Part shown: positions 9,506-13,780 of the stretch, piece by piece
How positions within the stretch are numbered: position 1 is the stretch's first letter
How the letters are laid out: the number at the start of each line of letters is the position of its first letter
DNA from: Flavobacteriaceae bacterium
Lineage (GTDB): Bacteria; Bacteroidota; Bacteroidia; Flavobacteriales; Flavobacteriaceae
Assembly (NCBI GenBank): GCA_018623955.1
Contig: JAAZUX010000004.1
Span: 1-13,780 of the forward strand
Length of the DNA: 13,780 bases
Reading direction: 5' to 3'
Notes under the pieces: model-generated
What the model saw: only the letters and a program-made list of their open reading frames with translations
Database searches by the model: none
Told to the model about the DNA's origin: nothing
Made by a program: the position numbers and the translations under genes

Positions 9506-9797
9506 GGTTTTTTAAAAGTATCCAAAGAGAAAATCAAAAGCGATCCCACAGCGAAAAAAAGGATTAAGACAATTTTCCAGATTAAATTCATTGCTGTAAA
9601 ATGAAAAAAATTAAAGGTGAGTGCCAACCATACCCCAAATCCCATAGTCACCACCATTCGTCTTTTTAAATCAAAAGTTATGGGATTCTTGCAATGGGGG
9701 CATTCCCATATGGAAAAACCATTTTAAAAAACAGATCTTTAAAATATTTGCCATAGGGGTATTTATAACTACAATCGGGGCAGGTTCTAACATTCAT
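9502..9797 (-). pseudogene. Frameshifted small zinc-ribbon membrane protein gene
   Basis: On the minus strand an ATG at 9797 opens MNVRTCPDCSYKYPYGKY and runs in one frame to FFKMVFPY (near 9709). The frame then stops after about ten junk residues. One base over, another frame continues WECPHCKNPITFDLKRRM and runs to a TAA at 9502-9504. Restoring one base near 9708-9710 gives a 98-residue protein with two CxxC pairs (C6/C9 and C33/C36), a likely zinc ribbon, then two hydrophobic segments (about 49-67 and 71-91) and a Lys-rich tail. Its stop overlaps the convergent ABC gene end by four bases. Function is not recognised. It could be a true pseudogene or a single-base sequence error. The colinear CxxC...CxxC pattern across the break is the main evidence. 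Confidence 0.72.
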
Positions 9798-9816
9798 AAT
9801 ACTCTCTTTAATATTG

Positions 9817-9926
9817 CTAATTTTTAGACCTTTTCTTTATCAAGCTTTTGGCTTTTTCTATAACCACATCCTTTCCGGCCACATATTCCTGCCTATCTCT
9901 ATGGTAGTAATGATATGGCTGGGTAT
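9817..9926 (-). pseudogene. Possible C-terminal remnant of an unidentified gene
   Basis: The minus strand reads a 37-codon stretch beginning RLYTQPYHYYHRDRQEY and ending AKSLIKKRSKN with a TAG at 9817-9819. It sits 19 bases before the ATG of the broken zinc-ribbon gene, a typical operon spacing. It has no start codon context; a stop codon in the same frame lies just upstream. The charged, helix-like tail looks protein-like, but it overlaps the 5' part of a plus-strand reading frame, so at most one of the two is genuinely coding there. I do not recognise the family. Low confidence. Confidence 0.25.
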
Positions 9927-10591
9927 ACAGCCTTTGTTACTAATTCAACTGCTGACCCCATACAATATAGACAAAACATAAATGCCCTATATGGTGGTGA
10001 CCTTATTACTCGTGAAAAAATGAGAACTTATTCTTTTTTAGCACTTTTCATGGACCCAATCAATTACTTTGCCCTTAAATCTGTCTTTTATGATTATATC
10101 ATCAAAGGAAGACACAGCTCAAAAGTAGGAATGATAAAACTGACCAATAGATTTAAATATTTGCCTAGGTTTAGAATTGAATACACCCCCTATGGCCCTG
10201 AATTAGTATATCAGAATTACTTTAAGTTAGATTCTAAATTAATTCAGTTTAGTTTTAGTCATTCAGACGCAGCTTTACCTAACTCATGGCGAGTCACTGC
10301 AAAAATTTGGAATCTAAAACCGTCTAATCATCTATCAGTTAATCTATCGGGACAAATTTGGGATCAACCTTACATTGAGTTTTATGAGAATGATAAACTT
10401 AGAGTATCGGAGGGCTTTGGAGGTCAATTTATAGCTACTGCTAATTATTACCTTAGCAAGGACAAAAATCTCTATGGTTTTAGAATGCAACTAGGATAAA
10501 ATCCACTGGATATGCTCTTGGTGAAGTGTTAGATAAGGGGTTGATAGTTAGAGGCGGGTTAACTTTTAAATTAGGAAATAATAGCCAGTAA
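9864..10591 (+). pseudogene. N-terminally truncated, frameshifted beta-rich (outer-membrane-like) protein gene
   Basis: The frame is open from 9864, after a TAA at 9861. It contains an ATG at 9915 and stops at 10497-10499 after ending GFRMQLG. One base over, AAA-TCC from 10499 continues KSTGYALGEVLDKGLIVRGG and TFKLGNNSQ to a TAA at 10589-10591. Restoring one base near 10493-10498 joins the two parts smoothly. The second half alternates polar and aromatic/hydrophobic residues (RFRIEYTPYGPELVYQNYF, NYYLSKDKNLYGFRMQLG), as in membrane beta-barrels, while an apolar stretch lies near TYSFLALFMDPINYFALKSV. No signal peptide or credible ribosome site precedes the ATG, so the N-terminal part is missing. 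Codon use is visibly AT-richer than in flanking genes. The family is not recognised; possibly acquired and decaying. Confidence 0.6.
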
Positions 10592-10617
10592 AGAAAAAGC
10601 CTAAACTCCTTTAACTA

Positions 10618-10633
10618 CCTGCCGGTTGGCAGG
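10618..10633. repeat. Short GC-rich palindrome between convergent genes
   Basis: CCTGCC GGTT GGCAGG is a perfect 6-base stem with a 4-base loop, standing out in AT-rich sequence between the end of the broken plus-strand gene (10591) and the end of the minus-strand reductase (10661). It resembles the CCTGCC/GGCAGG intergenic palindromes scattered through many Flavobacteriia genomes. It might also fold as a terminator, but no T-run follows on either strand. Confidence 0.5.
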
Positions 10634-10660
10634 AACATACTTTAGCAAAACCGTTATACC

Positions 10661-11698
10661 TTAAGGTGCTGGATTGGGAATTAATTCATTGATTTCGTCA
10701 ATGGATTTAAGAACCTCCTTGGAGAGTTTGACCGTATGGGTTGCGATATTTTCTTTAAGTTGTTCCATGGTGGTGGCGCCAATGATGTTGGAGGTAACAA
10801 AACTGCGGTCATTGACAAAAGCCAGGGAGAGTTCGGTCAGCGACAGTCCGTGGTCTGAGGCCAGTTCAAAATAAAGATCGGTTGCCTTAAAGGAATTTTC
10901 CCCACTGTATCTGGCCAAACGCTCAAACAAGGCCAAGCGGCTGTTGGCGGGCATCTGTCCGTTCCGATATTTACCCGATAGCACCCCAAAGGCCAGGGGG
11001 GAGTAGGCCAAAAGCCCTATGTTTTCCCTGTGGCATATTTCGGCACTGCCCACTTCAAAAAGTCGATTGAGGAGGGAATAGGGATTTTGAACGGTGATCA
11101 TTTTGGTGGCAGGAGACTGGGAGGCTCGCAAAAAACGCATGATCCCCCAGGGATTTTCATTAGACAGGCCGATGTGTCTGATCTTTCCCGCTTTGATGTT
11201 GTCGTTCAGTGCATCGAGGACGGCTTCAAAATTTTCTTCCCATGGATCGTTGGGGTCGTATCGAAAACTTCTTACCCCAAAGGTGTTGGTTTTTCTTTCG
11301 GGCCAGTGCAACTGATAGAGGTCGATATAATCGGTCTGTAGTCTTTGGAGGCTCTTGTCGATGGCCTCGTCGATATGGGCTTTTTTAAAGCTGAGGTTTT
11401 TGCGGATGTGTTTGGTATAATCACCCGGCCCTGCAACTTTGGTGGCCAGGATGATTTTGTCTCTATGGCCTGTTTTTTTGAACCATGTTCCGATGATGCG
11501 CTCGGTTTCCCCTTGGGTTTGGGCATCCGCAGGGACTGGATAGAGTTCGGCTACATCAAAAAAATTAACCCCTTGTTCCAGTGCGTAATCCATTTGCTCA
11601 TGGCCTTCGGCTTCTGTATTTTGCCTGCCCCAAGTCATGGTACCCAAGCAGATCTTACTGACTTTGATATCAGTATCAGGCAAAAGATTGTAATCCAT
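10661..11698 (-). CDS. tas: Aldo/keto reductase, Tas-like
   Basis: This is an NADPH-dependent aldo/keto reductase of the TIM-barrel superfamily, very like E. coli Tas in length (345 residues) and in segment order. Recognisable shared segments include LGTMTWGRQN (18-27), FDVAELYPVPADAQTQGETE (47-66), QTDYIDLYQLHWP (121-133), VQNPYSLLNRLFEVG and the closing NPAP. The catalytic tetrad is D48, Y53, K87 and H131. Tas in E. coli is linked to suppression of tyrosine auxotrophy under starvation, but its natural substrate is unclear, and the same applies here. The ATG lies three bases after the stop of the OmpA-family lipoprotein gene, so the two are probably co-transcribed, although no functional link is obvious. 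Confidence 0.92.
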   Translation of the reverse strand: MDYNLLPDTDIKVSKICLGTMTWGRQNTEAEGHEQMDYALEQGVNFFDVAELYPVPADAQTQGETERIIGTWFKKTGHRDKIILATKVAGPGDYTKHIRKNLSFKKAHIDEAIDKSLQRLQTDYIDLYQLHWPERKTNTFGVRSFRYDPNDPWEENFEAVLDALNDNIKAGKIRHIGLSNENPWGIMRFLRASQSPATKMITVQNPYSLLNRLFEVGSAEICHRENIGLLAYSPLAFGVLSGKYRNGQMPANSRLALFERLARYSGENSFKATDLYFELASDHGLSLTELSLAFVNDRSFVTSNIIGATTMEQLKENIATHTVKLSKEVLKSIDEINELIPNPAP

Positions 11699-11701
11699 AA
11701 T

Positions 11702-12595
11702 TTAGTCTATCGTATTGATGATTTGTTTTATTTCGTCTAGTTGTGGACTGAGTACAACCTCTATTCTTCGGTTGGCGGCTCGTCCTTGTCGTGTAGAATT
11801 GGGAGCAATGGGCAGATATTCTCCTCTTCCTGCGGCAGTGAGGTTTTGGGGAAGGATATCGGGATTTTCAAGCAATTGGTTAACAATAGCCGTAGCGCGT
11901 TTGGTGGACAGATCCCAGTTGCCTTTTAGGGGACCTTTACCACTGTAGGGAACATTGTCGGTATGTCCTTCGATAAGGATGGCTATGTCCGGATTATCTG
12001 CCAAAACATTTCCCAATTCTTCAATGGCCAACCGCCCCTCTGCTCCCACTGTCCAGCTTCCGGATCTGAATAAAAGTTTATTTTCCATAGAGACATAGAC
12101 CTTTCCGTCCCGGGCTTCGACGGTGAGTCCTTTGTCTTCAAAATTCAATAGTGCGTCTGATAATTTTTCTTTTAGGTTGCGCATGGCCTCTTGCTGGCGT
12201 GTGATCAGTCCCTCCAGTTCATCGACTCGGGCCATACGGTCGGCCAACTCATTTTCTCTTTCAGCGATTTTTTCCATCAGCGCTTCATTCTCTGCGATTC
12301 GCTCTTTGAGTGCTGTTTCACTGTTTTGTTTGAGTAAATCAAGAGAGGATTCCAGTTGTCCCAGTTTTTGTTGTTTTTGGTTAAGACTGTCTTCGGTTTC
12401 TTCTAAAGTTTCTTCGAGGGTGACAAATTTTTCGGTCAAATCCTTAATTTCAGCGTTTAGGTTTTCGATGCTTTTGGTTTGACGGTTGTAGTTGTCTTTG
12501 AGCTGTGCATAACGGGATTCCAAATCATTGAATACACGATTGGAAACGCAGGAAGTGAGGCATAGGGCAATCAGGATAAAGGCGGTAATTTTCAC
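11702..12595 (-). CDS. OmpA-family peptidoglycan-binding lipoprotein with coiled coil
   Basis: The 297-residue protein is predicted to tie the outer membrane to peptidoglycan. It begins with a lipoprotein signal peptide (MKITAFILIALCLTSC; lipobox LTSC, lipidated Cys16). A long heptad-rich coiled coil with many Glu, Leu and Lys spans about 22-150. The OmpA-like domain spans about 180-285, with the diaminopimelate-binding signatures EGHTDN (209-214) and NRRIE (275-279). The start codon is GTG: an in-frame stop lies six codons upstream with no ATG between, and the signal peptide starts right at the GTG. The gene precedes the Tas-like reductase with a three-base gap. There is no N-terminal beta-barrel, so it is closer to Pal-like or MotB-like lipoproteins than to OmpA itself. 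Confidence 0.92.
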   Translation of the reverse strand: MKITAFILIALCLTSCVSNRVFNDLESRYAQLKDNYNRQTKSIENLNAEIKDLTEKFVTLEETLEETEDSLNQKQQKLGQLESSLDLLKQNSETALKERIAENEALMEKIAERENELADRMARVDELEGLITRQQEAMRNLKEKLSDALLNFEDKGLTVEARDGKVYVSMENKLLFRSGSWTVGAEGRLAIEELGNVLADNPDIAILIEGHTDNVPYSGKGPLKGNWDLSTKRATAIVNQLLENPDILPQNLTAAGRGEYLPIAPNSTRQGRAANRRIEVVLSPQLDEIKQIINTID

Positions 12596-12698
12596 AGGTT
12601 TAAATTTAGGTTAACTAGTTGATATTTAAGCATTTTCTTTTATTGATAAATTTATCTTGGTTGTTTAAATCCCTCTATGAGGGTTTCATGAGGTTCAA
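12596..12698. other. Intergenic spacer between xth and the OmpA-family gene
   Basis: This 103-base AT-rich spacer should carry the promoter of the minus-strand lipoprotein gene if it is not co-transcribed with xth. A perfect 12-base palindrome GATAAATTTATC lies at 12645-12656, and on the minus strand it contains TAAATTTA, one base from the TAnnTTTG box, but no TTG stands at the right distance. I cannot name a regulator. Confidence 0.35.
12667..12686 (-). terminator. Small hairpin after xth
   Basis: CCCTC (12671-12675), loop TAT, GAGGG (12679-12683), with A/T pairs possible outside the stem. It starts 13 bases after the xth stop in the minus direction. The stem is short and there is no clear T-run on the minus strand, so termination is uncertain. 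Confidence 0.35.
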
Positions 12699-13460
12699 TT
12701 AAAGTTCGAGTTCTACTCCCACTGGGCAATGGTCAGAATGTTTGGCGTCGGGAAGCAGGTAGGCACGTTTGATGTTGTTTTTAAGGTTTTCACTGACCAG
12801 GTTGTAATCGATACGCCACCCTTTGTTGTTGTTTCGGGCGTTGGCCCGATAGCTCCACCAACTGTACTGGTGAGGTTCCGGGTTGAGGTGGCGAAAGGAA
12901 TCAACAAATCCATTGTTCATAAATGTATCAATCCATTGGCGTTCTTCGGGCAGAAAGCCGGAAACATTTTTATTGCTAACAGGATCGTGGATGTCGATGG
13001 CTCGGTGGCAAATGTTATAATCACCACAAATCACCAATCTGGGATGATTTTTTTTCAGGGCATCAATATACTCTTGAAAATCGTCCATGAATTTGAACTT
13101 GTGTTCCAATCGGTCGAGATTGGTACCGGAGGGGAGGTAGAGGCTGATAACCGATACATTCTCATAATCGGCACGTATGACCCTGCCTTCAAAATCCATA
13201 TGTTCTATTCCTGTTCCAGCCTGAACGTGTAGGGGATTGGTTTTGGTTAAAATGGCGACCCCACTGTATCCTTTTTTTTGAGCAGAGTGCCAGAAGTGTT
13301 GATAGCCCATTTGTTCAAATAAATCGGTGTTGACTTGTTCTTCTAAGGCTTTGGTTTCCTGTAGACAGACCACATCGGGGTCAGCTGCGCTGAGCCACTC
13401 GGCAAAACCTTTGTTCAGGGCGGCACGGATACCGTTAACGTTGTATGAAAGTATCTTCAA
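12699..13460 (-). CDS. xth: Exodeoxyribonuclease III (AP endonuclease)
   Basis: This enzyme cuts DNA at abasic sites and degrades 3' ends during base-excision repair. The 253-residue product is a full-length member of the exonuclease/endonuclease/phosphatase fold. Catalytic residues are visible in order: N7 in SYNVNGIRA, metal-binding E35 in LQETK, Y108 in SLYLPSG, D147 and N149 in GDYN, D218 in WRIDYN, and D243/H244 in HSDHCP. The ATG at 13458-13460 begins MKILSYNVNG, the canonical start of the family. The upstream neighbour on the same strand is the glycyl-tRNA synthetase gene, 73 bases away. A good -7 promoter box lies in that gap, so xth is probably transcribed on its own. Confidence 0.96.
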   Translation of the reverse strand: MKILSYNVNGIRAALNKGFAEWLSAADPDVVCLQETKALEEQVNTDLFEQMGYQHFWHSAQKKGYSGVAILTKTNPLHVQAGTGIEHMDFEGRVIRADYENVSVISLYLPSGTNLDRLEHKFKFMDDFQEYIDALKKNHPRLVICGDYNICHRAIDIHDPVSNKNVSGFLPEERQWIDTFMNNGFVDSFRHLNPEPHQYSWWSYRANARNNNKGWRIDYNLVSENLKNNIKRAYLLPDAKHSDHCPVGVELEL

Positions 13461-13473
13461 ACTTTGTTTTTAT

Positions 13474-13481
13474 CAAATATA
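13474..13481 (-). promoter_or_regulatory. Bacteroidota -7 box upstream of xth
   Basis: On the minus strand TATATTTG matches the TAnnTTTG consensus exactly and ends 13 bases before the xth ATG, implying a short leader. The nearest upstream TTG (13507-13509, minus strand) is about 25 bases away, longer than usual, so the -33 part is weak. Confidence 0.42.
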
Positions 13482-13533
13482 AAAAAACGAAAGCTGAGTA
13501 AAAATTCAAAACCGGTCTATGGGAAAGAAGATT

Positions 13534-13780
13534 TTAAAGCTTTTTCAACAATTCGCTCATCGAAAGCTTGTCTCTCAACAAATCCCCTAGTACCTCGATA
13601 GCGATTCGTTCTTGGGTCATGCTGTCCCGGTCTCTGATGGTCACACTCTGATCTTCCAAGGTTTGATGATCTATGGTAATGCAATAAGGAGTCCCCAATG
13701 CATCTTGTCTGCGATAGCGTCGGCCCACGGCATCTTTTTCGTCATGGGTGACGGAAAAATCCCACTTGAGATCCCCCACA
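13534..13780 (-). CDS. glyQS: Glycine--tRNA ligase, C-terminal end (5' part outside window)
   Basis: Glycyl-tRNA synthetase attaches glycine to tRNA-Gly. Only about 82 C-terminal codons are present, and the frame runs off the right edge. The segment is the end of the anticodon-binding domain of the single-chain class II enzyme: VGRRYRRQDALGTPYC, followed by ITIDHQTLEDQSVTIRDRDS and then MTQERI. These match the family's strongly conserved GRRYxRxDxxGTPxC and TLxDxxVTxRDRD patterns. This is the homodimeric (alpha2) form used by Bacteroidota, not the alpha2-beta2 type. The GTG codon at the edge is an internal Val, not a start. The stop is 73 bases before xth. Confidence 0.92.
   Translation of the reverse strand, partial: VGDLKWDFSVTHDEKDAVGRRYRRQDALGTPYCITIDHQTLEDQSVTIRDRDSMTQERIAIEVLGDLLRDKLSMSELLKKL

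Noticed and set aside
11272..11740. Open frames opposite the Tas-like gene, one of about 130 codons
   Set aside because: They mirror the well-supported reductase gene on the minus strand and show no family features.
12123..12482. Serine-rich open frame on the plus strand
   Set aside because: It is the antisense of the Glu/Leu-rich coiled coil of the OmpA-family lipoprotein; its composition is explained by that.
12645..12656. GATAAATTTATC palindrome as an operator
   Set aside because: A perfect 12-base palindrome made mostly of A and T is easily found by chance in such a spacer, and no regulator gene is nearby.
12729..13232. 167-codon plus-strand open frame opposite xth
   Set aside because: xth carries all catalytic motifs on the minus strand; the plus frame is a shadow.

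Overview
The window looks like chromosomal DNA of a marine-type Flavobacteriaceae member (Bacteroidota). This rests on the gene order hemC-hemD-hemE-hemF-hemB, the near absence of Shine-Dalgarno sequences, AT-rich spacers, a TAnnTTTG-type -7 element before xth, a single-chain glycyl-tRNA synthetase and the general feel of the proteins. It is an inference; no rRNA or marker phylogeny is available. The oxygen-dependent HemF points to aerobic life.

Layout, left to right. (1) 1-4161, + strand: the distal part of a haem operon. It holds the C-terminal part of hemC, then hemD, hemE, hemF and hemB, overlapping or closely packed, ending at a candidate AT-rich hairpin at 4175-4210. (2) 4248-9505, + strand: an O6-alkylguanine-DNA methyltransferase, two tandem paralogous membrane-anchored serine hydrolases of the beta-lactamase/NylB-like fold, a DEDDy 3'-5' exonuclease of the PolB-exonuclease-like family, and a double-ATPase peptide-type ABC protein. 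The last three genes overlap one another and are probably co-translated. (3) 9502-10633: a degraded patch. It holds a minus-strand zinc-ribbon membrane protein gene broken by one frameshift, a plus-strand beta-rich (outer-membrane-like) gene that lacks its N-terminus and has a frameshift near its end, and a small palindrome. (4) 10661-13780, - strand: reading in transcription order from the right edge, the C-terminal end of glycyl-tRNA synthetase, exonuclease III (xth), an OmpA-family coiled-coil lipoprotein with a GTG start, and a Tas-like aldo/keto reductase three bases after it.

The haem genes form one pathway: HemB makes porphobilinogen, HemC and HemD make uroporphyrinogen III, HemE decarboxylates it to coproporphyrinogen III and HemF oxidises that to protoporphyrinogen IX. 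The rest is housekeeping or general-purpose: alkylation repair, abasic-site repair, peptide transport energising, envelope anchoring and an oxidoreductase. I found no CRISPR array, tRNA, rRNA, transposase, phage gene or defence cassette, and no convincing new multi-gene system. The most unusual parts are the paralogous hydrolase pair and the cluster of broken frames between 9.5 and 10.6 kb.
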